This document shows, one piece after another, positions 1-7,761 of a stretch of 42,891 nucleotides of DNA (position 1 is its first letter; every line of letters starts with the position of its first letter). The notes beneath the pieces are model-generated. The model worked only from the letters and a program-made list of their open reading frames with translations. It searched no databases and was not told the DNA's origin. A program made the position numbers and the translations under genes. This DNA is from Thalassococcus_A lentus (GTDB lineage: Bacteria > Pseudomonadota > Alphaproteobacteria > Rhodobacterales > Rhodobacteraceae): contig NZ_JAQIOY010000013.1 of the NCBI RefSeq assembly GCF_028023555.1, positions 1 to 42,891 of the forward strand. The letters are read 5' to 3'.

Positions 1-125
1 GGCGAAGAGCCAAGCAAACCACGAACCTCAGAAAGCGCAGCATCATCATACTGACGACCCTTCGGCGTCCTGCGACCCTTCCCCGGTGCGGATTTCCACA
101 CGCCCTTGCGTTCGTCGAGTGCCAT
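1..125 (-). CDS. Partial N-terminus, possibly NAD-linked formate dehydrogenase/NuoE-type subunit
   Basis: Only the first 41 codons are present; the gene runs off the left edge. The ATG is at 125 on the minus strand and is preceded by a strong AGGAGG ribosome binding site, so this is a real start. The visible N-terminus is MALDERKGVWKSAPGKG, followed by a basic GRRTPKGRQYDDAALSEV stretch. It resembles, from memory, the N-terminus of the roseobacter NAD(P)H-dependent oxidoreductase subunit E found with formate dehydrogenase genes. That assignment rests on recall of one short stretch and no cofactor motif is inside the window. It is divergent from the alkB-like gene, with about 176 bp between them. 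Confidence 0.45.
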   Translation of the reverse strand, partial: MALDERKGVWKSAPGKGRRTPKGRQYDDAALSEVRGLLGSS

Positions 126-301
126 GGCTTCCTCCTACTTTGGACGAACAATAGCGACTGTCTGACCCGGCGCGCAGGTGAAAAGCGACGCAAATTTGCA
201 GCCTTGCGCCCAGAAATACCCGTGCTTTTGCCCGATGGGTGACGGAAAGTTCCGATAGAGGTATTTAAGGTCAAAAGAACAGGCGCAAATCAGGGGCCAA
301 T

Positions 302-1336
302 ATGCTGCGTTTCACAGTGATAACTTGGGCAATGGTCGCGCTCTTGGCGCTGGCGATTGTGCTGGGTGGCCCGTTTGCCGGTTTGGCGCTCGCCTATATG
401 ACGGTCTTCACCTTCTTCATGGACAAGATCACGGCGATCGCGGCGCCAGACACCCCGGGCCAAGAGTTTCCGGCTGGGGATAACCTCAGTATATCCTTGG
501 GGATAATCCATTTTCCGCTTTTATACGGTGGGGTTTGGGCGCTTTGTTCATCACCGGCCTTGGCGCTTCTTGATAAGGTGCTGCTATTCTTTGCGCTTTC
601 CCTGTTTCTGGGACAGGTCAGCAACTCCAACGCGCATGAATTGATACACCGCGCACCACGCTTCATGCGCCGCCTTGGTGTCGCGGTCTACAGCTCGGTC
701 CTGTTTGGCCATCACGCGTCGGCCCATGTGCGCGTGCATCATATCCACGCGGCAACCGATGCCGATCCGAACTCTGCCAAACTGGGCGAGCCGTTCTACC
801 GCTACGCTGTGCGGGCATGGATCGGATCGTTTCGCGCAGGCCTTCTGGCCGAATCGAAGCTGCGCGGGAACACTGGCACGCATCCCTATGTCATCTATGC
901 TGCCGGGTCTGCCGCGTCCTTGGCCATTGCCTTTGCCATCGCAGATGTGGCGGGCGTTTTCGTTTTGCTGGGTTTGGCCATCTACGCGCAGTTGCAACTG
1001 CTGCTGTCAGACTACGTGCAACACTATGGGCTGCGGCGGGCCGTGACGTCTGAAGGCAAGACGGAACCAGTTGGTCCGCAACACAGCTGGAATGCGCCTC
1101 AGGGCTTTTCCTCAGCCTTGATGCTCAATGCGCCACGGCATTCCGACCACCATGCCAAACCCGCCAAAGCCTACCCCGGCCTCGAACTCGATCGCTCGGC
1201 CATGCCGATGCTGCCGCATTCGCTGCCGGTCATGGCTGTTCTTGCGCTGGTGCCGCCGGTGTGGCGCAGGGTGATGGACAAACGCGCAGTCAAATGGGCG
1301 GCTCCCTGCGCAATGGATACGGCGGGGATTACCTGA
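302..1336 (+). CDS. Alkane 1-monooxygenase (AlkB) family membrane di-iron hydroxylase
   Basis: A 344-residue integral membrane protein with the histidine motifs of AlkB-type non-haem di-iron hydroxylases: HELIH at residues 112-116, H142 plus HH at 146-147, the HYG motif at 241-243 and RHSDHH at 279-284. Hydrophobic segments lie near residues 5-35, 65-105, 195-235 and 303-320. AlkB enzymes hydroxylate terminal carbons of alkanes or similar chains at the inner membrane, using electrons from rubredoxin. The protein is somewhat shorter than the usual 380-410 residues. No rubredoxin or rubredoxin reductase gene is nearby, so electron supply must come from elsewhere. The substrate cannot be read from the sequence. 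The ATG at 302 is preceded only by a weak CAGGGG-like ribosome binding site. Confidence 0.85.
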   Translation: MLRFTVITWAMVALLALAIVLGGPFAGLALAYMTVFTFFMDKITAIAAPDTPGQEFPAGDNLSISLGIIHFPLLYGGVWALCSSPALALLDKVLLFFALSLFLGQVSNSNAHELIHRAPRFMRRLGVAVYSSVLFGHHASAHVRVHHIHAATDADPNSAKLGEPFYRYAVRAWIGSFRAGLLAESKLRGNTGTHPYVIYAAGSAASLAIAFAIADVAGVFVLLGLAIYAQLQLLLSDYVQHYGLRRAVTSEGKTEPVGPQHSWNAPQGFSSALMLNAPRHSDHHAKPAKAYPGLELDRSAMPMLPHSLPVMAVLALVPPVWRRVMDKRAVKWAAPCAMDTAGIT

Positions 1337-1374
1337 CCTTCCCTTGCGGGCCGCAAAGGCCCATATCTGTTGGC

Positions 1375-1773
1375 ATGAAACAGCTATTCGCCTTTGCGCT
1401 TTTGACCGCGACCGCCCTGCCCGTCCTTGCAGCCGAGCCTATGAACGGCGCTGACTTCGAACGCTATGTCACTGGAAAAACGCTCTATTTCGGGCTGGAA
1501 GGCCAAGCTTACGGCGTTGAGGAATACCTGCCAAACCGCGAAGTGCGCTGGTCCTTTTTGGATGGCAAATGCAAGGAAGGCTACTGGTACGAAGCCGATC
1601 AACAGATCTGTTTTGTCTACGAGGACAACCCCGAGCCGCAATGCTGGTCATTCTTCCGCGAAGGTTCTGGGCTGCGCGCCGTTTTTGAAAATGACCCGTC
1701 CAGCACAGTCCTGTACGAAGCCCAGCAGAACGATGACCCCATGCTATGCTATGGCCCGGACGTTGGTGTCTGA
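1375..1773 (+). CDS. Small secreted protein of unknown function
   Basis: A 132-residue protein starting at ATG 1375, chosen because it begins a clear Sec signal peptide (MKQLFAFALLTATALPVLA, cut before AEP). The mature part is acidic and aromatic-rich, with four cysteines (in CKEGYW, ICFVYED, QCWSFF and MLCYGP contexts) that could form two disulphides in the periplasm. I do not recognise the family. It starts 38 bp after the alkB-like gene, so it may be co-transcribed. Its last 30 bp overlap the 3' end of the convergent LysR gene, an unusual tail-to-tail overlap. Confidence 0.7.
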   Translation: MKQLFAFALLTATALPVLAAEPMNGADFERYVTGKTLYFGLEGQAYGVEEYLPNREVRWSFLDGKCKEGYWYEADQQICFVYEDNPEPQCWSFFREGSGLRAVFENDPSSTVLYEAQQNDDPMLCYGPDVGV

Positions 1774-2625
1774 CAGGCTCACACCTGCAAACCCGGTGCG
1801 CAGCGCTTCGGCAAGATCCTGAATGATGCCCGGCCCGCCCTTGCCAATGTACATATTGATTTTCTGGCTACCGAGATCGGGCAATCCCGCATTCTGATCG
1901 ATATAGGCCAACTGCGGCGCTGCATGTCCCTCAAGACAAGAGGTGATCGCCAGATCCGCACTGACCGTCGCTTCGATGGTTCGGTCATTGTCCGAATCCA
2001 CCGCCATTTCCCATTCGATTCCTGCATCGTCCAGTTCCGACAACGCACGCGGCCGGAACCCGCAGAACCTGCAATAGGCCAGGCGGACCGGGCGGCCTTT
2101 GTGGGCCTGACCGTCCGGGGCGCCAATCCAGCGCAGCGGCACTTCGACCAAGGTTTCGCCGCCTTCGCTCATTTCGGGCTCAGTGGTCAGGATCACATCA
2201 ACCTCACCGCGCGAAAACTGCTCCTTGAGCACCTTGGTGTACGAACTGACCAGTTGCACTTTGACACGGGGATGGGTGCGGCCCATGCGCTGCAACACCT
2301 GCGGAATCACCGGGTAAACAATGTCGTGCGGCACTCCGAGCACCAACTCGCCTTCCCAGCGTTGATCGGTCAGGCGGGCGTAGATTTCATCGTTCAGGTC
2401 CACCATCTTTTGCGCGTAGGTCAAAAGCTGTGCACCGGCCGGTGTCAGTGCCACGCCGCGACCTGATCGTTCCAACAAGGCCATATCGAGCATTTCCTCG
2501 AGCCTTTTGATCTGCATTGAAACGGCGGACTGGGTCAGGTTGAGAAAACCTGCCGCACGGGTGACCCCTCCGGATTGGGCAACCGCAACGAAAGATCGCA
2601 GCGTCGTAATGTCCAAGTTTCTCAT
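1744..2625 (-). CDS. LysR-family transcriptional regulator
   Basis: A 293-residue LysR-type regulator. Residues 4-63 form the winged helix-turn-helix (AAGFLNLTQSAVSMQIKRLE) and the rest a substrate-binding-like effector domain from about residue 90. It is transcribed divergently from the DUF1127 gene across about 125 bp and may control it, the usual arrangement for LysR proteins, but this is inference. The effector domain has a Cys pair (YCRFCGF) near residue 186 that could be redox or metal responsive. Its stop lies inside the end of the convergent small secreted protein gene. The effector is unknown. Confidence 0.88.
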   Translation of the reverse strand: MRNLDITTLRSFVAVAQSGGVTRAAGFLNLTQSAVSMQIKRLEEMLDMALLERSGRGVALTPAGAQLLTYAQKMVDLNDEIYARLTDQRWEGELVLGVPHDIVYPVIPQVLQRMGRTHPRVKVQLVSSYTKVLKEQFSRGEVDVILTTEPEMSEGGETLVEVPLRWIGAPDGQAHKGRPVRLAYCRFCGFRPRALSELDDAGIEWEMAVDSDNDRTIEATVSADLAITSCLEGHAAPQLAYIDQNAGLPDLGSQKINMYIGKGGPGIIQDLAEALRTGFAGVSLSDTNVRAIA

Positions 2626-2750
2626 CCATCAATCTCCGTGATGATTGCCTTCAAAAACATTCGTTTCCAAAATGAACCACGATCAGGCTAATACATCAAG
2701 CATCGAAATGCAAAACCGCCAAATCATCACGAATTGGAAAGGAACTCATC

Positions 2751-2957
2751 ATGATCCGTGTTGAAACCCGCCTCGCCCTCTCCGCCCGCCCATCCATTGG
2801 CCGTATCGTATCCCAGTGGGCCGCCGTTGCCCGTCAGCGCCGCGCCTTGGCGCAGTTGGATGAAACCGCGCTGCGGGACGTGGGAATCAACCCGCGTGAA
2901 GCCGCCAGCGAAGCCGCGCGCCCGTTTTGGGACGCTCCGAGCAATTGGCGCATCTGA
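2751..2957 (+). CDS. DUF1127 (YjiS-like) small protein
   Basis: A 68-residue basic protein with the DUF1127 core in its middle and C-terminal half: RRALAQLDETALRDVGI, the typical 'L..L.d..LrDiGl' pattern. Members are small, abundant proteins of alphaproteobacteria, several linked to stress or phosphate physiology and to RNA handling; the role here is unknown. A GGAAAGGAA-type ribosome binding site precedes the ATG. The gene stands alone between the divergent LysR gene and the BI-1 gene. Confidence 0.8.
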   Translation: MIRVETRLALSARPSIGRIVSQWAAVARQRRALAQLDETALRDVGINPREAASEAARPFWDAPSNWRI

Positions 2958-3072
2958 AACCTACCATTTTCAGTGATTTGCCCCCGGTTCTCCTTGAAAC
3001 TGGGGGCATGATGACCAATATTCATGCCATACCCCCGCGCGCGCGGGGCGAGTTTTTCCTACGGAGGCTTAA

Positions 3073-3858
3073 ATGGCTGAATATGATACGATCCGGGCTG
3101 CTGGCGTCTCCGGCGCACGCGCTGCCCAGATTGACGAAGGGCTTCGCGCCCACATGAACAAAGTCTACGGCACAATGTCCGTAGGCATGCTGATCACCTT
3201 TGCTGCGGCTTGGGCCATTTCCGGTCTCGCAGTCACGTCCGATCCGTCGGGTGCGTCGACCATGCTGCGCGAAGGACAGTTCCTGACCGGCTTGGGTGAG
3301 GCGCTTTACAACTCGCCTCTGAAGTGGGTGGTCATGTTTGCTCCGCTCGCTTTCATCTTCTTCGGCTTCGGCGCTGCGATGAACCGCATGTCCGCTGCTG
3401 GCGTACAGGTCCTGTTCTACGGCTTTGCCGCTCTGATGGGTCTTTCGATCAGCTCGATCTTCCTGGTGTTCACCGGCTACTCGATCATTCAAGTGTTCCT
3501 TGTCACCGCGATTGCCTTTGCAGGCCTGTCGATCTGGGGCTACACCACAAAGAAAGACATCTCGGGTTGGGGTTCGTTCCTGATCATGGGTGTGATCGGT
3601 ATTGTGGTCGCGTCAATCATCAACATCTTCCTCGGCTCGCCAGCGATTGCCTTTGCCGTATCGATCCTCGGTGTGCTGATCTTTGCAGGCCTCACAGCCT
3701 ACGACACGCAGAACATCAAGAACACGTACCTGCAGCACGCGGTACACGGTGATCAGGAATGGCTGGCCAAAGCGGCCATCATGGGTGCTTTGAACCTCTA
3801 CCTGGACTTCATCAACATGTTCATGTTCCTGCTGCAACTTATGGGCAACCGCGAATAA
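3073..3858 (+). CDS. Bax inhibitor-1/YccA family membrane protein
   Basis: A 261-residue protein with about seven hydrophobic segments (roughly residues 35-55, 85-105, 112-135, 140-160, 167-188, 190-210 and 235-255) and the conserved late motif AYDTQNIKN of the BI-1/YccA (UPF0005) family. Bacterial members sit in the inner membrane; YccA modulates the FtsH protease and other relatives behave as pH-sensitive calcium leak channels. The length is normal for the family. TACGGAGG upstream of ATG 3073 is a good ribosome binding site. The gene is monocistronic, followed within 25 bp by a strong intrinsic terminator. Confidence 0.9.
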   Translation: MAEYDTIRAAGVSGARAAQIDEGLRAHMNKVYGTMSVGMLITFAAAWAISGLAVTSDPSGASTMLREGQFLTGLGEALYNSPLKWVVMFAPLAFIFFGFGAAMNRMSAAGVQVLFYGFAALMGLSISSIFLVFTGYSIIQVFLVTAIAFAGLSIWGYTTKKDISGWGSFLIMGVIGIVVASIINIFLGSPAIAFAVSILGVLIFAGLTAYDTQNIKNTYLQHAVHGDQEWLAKAAIMGALNLYLDFINMFMFLLQLMGNRE

Positions 3859-3882
3859 CACGCAGAGCTTGCATGAATACCC

Positions 3883-3913
3883 AAGGGCCGGTCTAATGAA
3901 CCGGCCCTTTTTT
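3883..3913 (+). terminator. Rho-independent terminator after the BI-1 gene
   Basis: Perfect 10-bp inverted repeat (AAGGGCCGGT at 3883-3892 and ACCGGCCCTT at 3900-3909) with a 7-nt loop, running straight into six T residues at 3908-3913. It lies 24 bp after the stop of the BI-1 gene and just before the cupin gene, so it separates the two transcripts. Confidence 0.92.
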
Positions 3914-3929
3914 ATGCCCGGAGACTGCC

Positions 3930-4391
3930 ATGCCCGTCTTTGACCCAAAGACCGTGACACGCGATACAGGCTCTGGTGCCTGCGGCCCCTTCGAGGCCTT
4001 GCTCTTTTCTGACAGCGGTGGACTGACCCAGTTTGGCGCCTTCGAGGAAATCCTGCCGCCGGGCTCGGCCTCATCTATCGCGCACTGGCACCGCGAAGAG
4101 GACGAGATGGTTTATATTCTTGAAGGTGAGGCCACGCTGACCGAAGGCAAAGCAACCCATGTGCTCAGCCCCGGCATGGCCGCGACCTTTCGGGCTGGCG
4201 TCGAAGCGGGTCACTGTCTGGAGAACCGCAGCGATGCGCCGCTGCGTTACCTTGTGATCGGCACGCGCGCGCCGCACGACCGTGTGACCTATCCCGGCAA
4301 GGACCGGGTGCTGCACGTCACCCGCAGTTCCAACGAACGCCGATGGACCCGCTTTGATGGCGGCCCGGCAGAGCCGCTCTACGACGACTAG
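3930..4391 (+). CDS. Cupin domain protein
   Basis: A 153-residue single-domain cupin. Motif 1 is visible at residues 52-66 (HWHREEDEMVYILEGE, with H52, H54 and E59 as likely metal ligands) and motif 2 lies near residues 83-100, around the histidine in EAGHCLEN. Such small cupins bind a divalent metal and act as isomerases, dioxygenases or sensors. No substrate can be inferred. GGAG precedes ATG 3930, only 16 bp after the terminator T-run, so the promoter must overlap the terminator region or expression depends on read-through. Confidence 0.85.
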   Translation: MPVFDPKTVTRDTGSGACGPFEALLFSDSGGLTQFGAFEEILPPGSASSIAHWHREEDEMVYILEGEATLTEGKATHVLSPGMAATFRAGVEAGHCLENRSDAPLRYLVIGTRAPHDRVTYPGKDRVLHVTRSSNERRWTRFDGGPAEPLYDD

Positions 4392-4416
4392 TACCGCGGT
4401 CGTGCCCGGATCGCCG

Positions 4417-4923
4417 CTAGAGCATGCGTTCCATATGGACTGCGGGAAAGGCCAAGCCACCGGGCAGAGGTACGTCGATATCACCACAGGCAACAAAACC
4501 CATCGCCTCATAGAAGCCGACCGCGCTCAGCGTGCTCTGACACTGCATCTGAACCATTCCGCAGGCCTTGGCCCCCATCAGGATCGCGGCCATTAGCAAT
4601 TGTGCCACGCCCTGACGCACGTGATCCGGGTCCGTCGCTACATGGCGAATATGGCCGATCCCACGCACACCAGGACGCCCACCAGGGGCTTGCATGGACC
4701 ATCCACCGGCCCCGATGATCGCGTCCCCCCGCTCAGCCACAAAGAACAATCCCGACCGGATCAAATCCGGTTGCGCGCGGCCAATGATCGGGATGGCTGT
4801 GACCAGAACTGAGGGCGGATAGTCCATCGCCAGCAACTGGGCATAGCTGCGTTGAAACAACCGGTCGAGCGACGTGATGTCAGACATCTGGGCCTGCCGG
4901 ATGTGCGATACGTCGTCGTTCAT
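4417..4923 (-). CDS. GNAT-family N-acetyltransferase
   Basis: A 168-residue protein with the GNAT fold. Strand beta-4 and the acetyl-CoA P-loop lie around residues 93-112 (IRHVATDPDHVRQGVAQLLM, a variant of the Q/R-x-x-G-x-G/A signature), and the later FYEAMGFVACG motif is also typical. GNAT enzymes move an acetyl group from acetyl-CoA to an amine; the acceptor is unknown. It lies tail-to-tail with the cupin gene, about 25 bp apart. Downstream of the L33 terminator, it is likely a separate transcript. Confidence 0.87.
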   Translation of the reverse strand: MNDDVSHIRQAQMSDITSLDRLFQRSYAQLLAMDYPPSVLVTAIPIIGRAQPDLIRSGLFFVAERGDAIIGAGGWSMQAPGGRPGVRGIGHIRHVATDPDHVRQGVAQLLMAAILMGAKACGMVQMQCQSTLSAVGFYEAMGFVACGDIDVPLPGGLAFPAVHMERML

Positions 4924-5037
4924 GCGAATCTCGTCTTGCTACAAACTGAACCGTTTCGCTGTTGCATCCGCCCGGCACCCCTTGTTCAGACCGCTCCACT
5001 GCAAGCTAGGGCAAAGCTGGTCCCAAACCAGAAGACA

Positions 5038-5071
5038 AAGAAAAAGCCGTGCAGAGCGTCCTGCACGGCTT
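5038..5071 (-). terminator. Rho-independent terminator of rpmG
   Basis: Perfect 11-bp stem on the minus strand (arms 5061-5071 and 5044-5054, core AAGCCGTGCAG) with a 6-nt loop. On the minus strand it is followed by a T-rich run (5043 downward). It begins 27 bp after the rpmG stop codon. Confidence 0.9.
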
Positions 5072-5097
5072 TGATCAATTCGGTGTGGGAAGATCGA

Positions 5098-5265
5098 TTA
5101 CTTGATCTTGCCTTCCTTGTATTCGACATGCTTGCGCACAACCGGGTCGTACTTGCGCACGGTCATCTTCTCGGTCATGGTCTTACCGTTTTTCTTGGTC
5201 ACGTAGAAGTGGCCGGTGCCCGCGGTCGAGTTCAGGCGGATCTTGATTGTTGCTGGCTTCGCCAT
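5098..5265 (-). CDS. rpmG: 50S ribosomal protein L33
   Basis: A 55-residue basic protein, starting MAKPATIKIRLNSTAGTG and continuing FYVTKKN, KMTVRKYDPVVRKHVEYKE. This is the standard L33 sequence and length for alphaproteobacteria. It has no CxxC zinc pairs, so it is the zinc-free (C-minus) form. L33 binds 23S rRNA near the E site of the large subunit. GGAG stands 8-11 bases before the ATG. The gene is monocistronic and followed by a strong terminator. Confidence 0.96.
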   Translation of the reverse strand: MAKPATIKIRLNSTAGTGHFYVTKKNGKTMTEKMTVRKYDPVVRKHVEYKEGKIK

Positions 5266-5371
5266 GGGGTGTCTCCTGCAGCGGGTGCCCGAAGCGCCCG
5301 TGAAATCCTTTGAACCTGCCTTTTACGCATCACAGACCCCGAGTCAACGGGGCCTGAGGGATAAATCACGC

Positions 5372-5769
5372 GTGGAGGGCCTATAAGCCGGATTCTGTCC
5401 CCCTTGGGTTACCCCAAGGTTAGACGACCATTCCTCTGGGCCTGCGATTGCCCGCAGGCTCAAGCTGCCAACCCGGACCGCTCGGGGTGAAGCGCCCCTG
5501 CCGCGATATCCCGAAGGATCAGCCCGGCGCGCGGTCCCTATTAGGCATTGCTCCTGGTGGGGCTTGCCATGCGGGCGCTGTTTCCAGTGCCCCGGTGGGC
5601 TCTTACCCCACCGTTTCACCCTTACCCCACCAAAGTGGGGCGGTTTCATTTCTGTGGCGCTTTCCGTCAGGTTGCCCTGCCCGGGCGTTACCCGGCACCA
5701 ATGCTTCAGCGAGTCCGGACTTTCCTCTCGGGTGGGCGAACCCACCCAAGCGGCCGTCCAGCCCTCCAC
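5372..5769 (-). ncRNA. rnpB: RNase P RNA, bacterial type A
   Basis: The minus strand carries the universal RNase P landmarks. At the 5' end there is GGAGGGCTGGACGGCCGC, then GAGGAAAGTCCGGACTC (conserved region I, about 5713-5729). Near the 3' end there is CAGAGGAATGGTCGTC followed by ACAGAATCCGGCTTATAGG (conserved regions V and P4 partner, about 5380-5440). The two ends (GGAGGGC at about 5761-5768 and GCCCTCC at about 5374-5380) pair to form helix P1. The length of about 400 nt fits a type A RNA. This ribozyme makes the mature 5' ends of tRNAs. End positions are accurate to a few bases. Confidence 0.95.
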
Positions 5770-5838
5770 GCAAAGCGCTGATAGAGCCCACGCGGCCCCG
5801 GGTCAACGGGCGCTGGACCGGATTGCAGACAGGCGGCG

Positions 5839-6552
5839 TCAGCGCAAAACCAGTGGTTCGTGCAGCCAGCTGCGCAACGCAAGCGCCACTGCCTCGGGCT
5901 GTTCAAGTGCCGGGTAGTGTCCTGCACCTTGCAACACCTCGAGGCGCGCGCCCGGAATCAGCTCGGCCATGAAACTGTGGCGTTTGACCGGCACGACAGG
6001 GTCTTCTTCTCCGCACATCACCAGAACAGGAACCGCAATCCGGCGCAGAACACCTTGTTGATCCCGGCGCCGTTGGAGTGCCCGGGACTGGCGTGCGTAA
6101 ATCTCGGGACCCAGACCAAAAGCCATATCCCGCAGCAACTCCAGAACCTCGTTCCGGTGGTGACTTGTGGCCAAGTGATCAGGGCGAAACTCTTCGTCCA
6201 GCACTTCGGCAAAGCGTCCCGCCTTGGTGCGGATCAGGCGCGGGTCGCGTTCGGCCGCTTGTTGCGGTGTCTCGGCCAGAGGATGCGCGCTCATGATCGC
6301 CATCCGGGCGACCCGGTCAGGGGCCCTTCGGATCAATTCCAGCGCGACAACGCCGCCCATACCATGTCCGACCAAAGCGCATCGCTTGGGCAAAACATCC
6401 AACAATCCCGAAGCAATTTCCTCGATCCGCTCACCGTTTACAGGTGCAGCGCACATCACGGCATGATCTCGCGACAGATCCGCGATCTGGGGCCCAAACG
6501 CCCGTGCATCGCTCAGGAACCCCGGCAGGAAAACCACGGTTTCGCGCATCAT
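5839..6552 (-). CDS. Alpha/beta hydrolase-fold protein lacking the nucleophile serine
   Basis: A 237-residue alpha/beta hydrolase-fold protein. The fold is clear: FLPGF near the start (oxyanion strand), the nucleophile elbow at residues 62-66, a cap region around 90-170, the acid loop CGEEDPVVPV and the catalytic-histidine loop GAGHYPALEQP near the end. The elbow reads GHGMG, not the usual GxSxG: codon 64 is GGT (Gly) where the Ser/Cys/Asp nucleophile belongs. Either the enzyme works without a covalent intermediate or the fold is used for binding. It lies upstream of rnpB, on the same strand, separated by about 70 bp. Confidence 0.85.
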   Translation of the reverse strand: MMRETVVFLPGFLSDARAFGPQIADLSRDHAVMCAAPVNGERIEEIASGLLDVLPKRCALVGHGMGGVVALELIRRAPDRVARMAIMSAHPLAETPQQAAERDPRLIRTKAGRFAEVLDEEFRPDHLATSHHRNEVLELLRDMAFGLGPEIYARQSRALQRRRDQQGVLRRIAVPVLVMCGEEDPVVPVKRHSFMAELIPGARLEVLQGAGHYPALEQPEAVALALRSWLHEPLVLR

Positions 6553-6695
6553 ACCCCAACCTGTTCAAATACTTTGTGTTCCTTGGTCAGACTGGAAAAC
6601 AGGCCTGATTGCAAGAGCCTACCGGAGCAACGGCGGTGGAATGCGAATTTTTTCGCTCTATAGCTGTAGGGACAGCCGGATCGCTGCCCCGTTGC

Positions 6696-7757
6696 TCAGT
6701 TTATCTTGATCTTGTCCCAGAAGATCCCGAGGTGCTTGGACACAATCTGCGCATAGCGGTCGGAGTCTTTCAAAACGGCCAAGCCGGCGTTGAACCGATA
6801 AAGATGTGTAGTGCCGCGCCAGTGCTTTTTCGAAATGATCACATGAAGCGACTCGGAAGACAGCGGGCGGTCCAATGGCACCACCTTGCCCCGTAATCCC
6901 ATCCCTTCGATGGTTGTGGCACCCAAAAAGACATTCACCGTCACCGCGTCCACGTCTCCGGCCTGCAGGGCCGCAAAGCAATCCTGCGGTGTATCCGGCT
7001 GGATCAAAGACACCAATCCGCGTGACAACCATTGCCGGTCCGGACGTTCCAGATCATGTGTGAAGTATCCAGCCGGGCGACAGAGCCGCTTGCCCACAAT
7101 ATCTGCGTCGCTTTCGAAGGTGAATTGCGAGCCTTCGTTCACGAAAAGCAAGATCAGCACCTCGACCAGTGGGTCCGAGAAATGGAAGTTTTTGCAGCGT
7201 TCTTCATTCGGCGTTTGCGCACAATTGGGTTGGTACCAAGGAAAGCCCATATCGAACCGTTTGGCATCCAGATCCGCCAAATGATCCGCCCAAGTGTCAT
7301 TCCACGTCAGGGAATATGTCAGTGGATCCGGCGTGCTTTCCATGACCGCATGCACCAGTTCCGTCACCATTCCGCTGCCGGGCCAATCCTGATCGGTGAA
7401 CGGGCTAAAGCCAGACCCGGTGAGCAAGTTGATTTCCGCCTCATCGCGCAATAGAGGCGTCGCATTGGCCTGCGCGCTGCCAGGAGCGCACGGAATCATC
7501 AACACATCACCCGCCGAGACCTGAAAGACCGAGGCCTTCAGTTTGTCTTCGTTAGCGTAATAGATCAGTGTCCACTGCTCGGGATCGCCATAATGCTTTT
7601 CAGCGATGGTAAAGACGCTTTCACCTTCGGCAACCGCATAGGGCGTCGGCGCGCAGCCGTCATTGCCACTTTGGGCCAGAACTGCCGAGGGTGAAACAAG
7701 ACAGCTGGCGGTCATGACCGCCAGCGCGATTTTCAAAAAAGCCAACGGGCTGCGCAT
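6696..7757 (-). CDS. Secreted LysM plus solute-binding-like protein (paralogue 2)
   Basis: A 353-residue protein starting at ATG 7757, chosen because it begins a signal peptide (MRSPLAFLKIALAVMTASC...AVLAQ) just 4 bp after the preceding gene. Residues about 38-90 form a LysM peptidoglycan-binding domain (EGESVFTIAEKHYGDPEQW, ending in a VLMIPC motif). From about residue 105 the protein resembles a bacterial extracellular solute-binding protein family 3 domain (INLLTGSGFSPFTD; FDMGFPWYQPNC; CFAALQAGDVDAVTVN). No permease or ATPase gene is adjacent, so transport is unproven; the protein may tether to peptidoglycan and sense a ligand. It is a clear paralogue of the gene upstream. Confidence 0.8.
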   Translation of the reverse strand: MRSPLAFLKIALAVMTASCLVSPSAVLAQSGNDGCAPTPYAVAEGESVFTIAEKHYGDPEQWTLIYYANEDKLKASVFQVSAGDVLMIPCAPGSAQANATPLLRDEAEINLLTGSGFSPFTDQDWPGSGMVTELVHAVMESTPDPLTYSLTWNDTWADHLADLDAKRFDMGFPWYQPNCAQTPNEERCKNFHFSDPLVEVLILLFVNEGSQFTFESDADIVGKRLCRPAGYFTHDLERPDRQWLSRGLVSLIQPDTPQDCFAALQAGDVDAVTVNVFLGATTIEGMGLRGKVVPLDRPLSSESLHVIISKKHWRGTTHLYRFNAGLAVLKDSDRYAQIVSKHLGIFWDKIKIN

Positions 7758-7761
7758 GAAC

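Noticed and set aside
5336..5352. CCCCG/CGGGG hairpin just downstream of rnpB
   Set aside because: It has a 5-bp stem and no T-run; it may end rnpB but is not convincing as a terminator.
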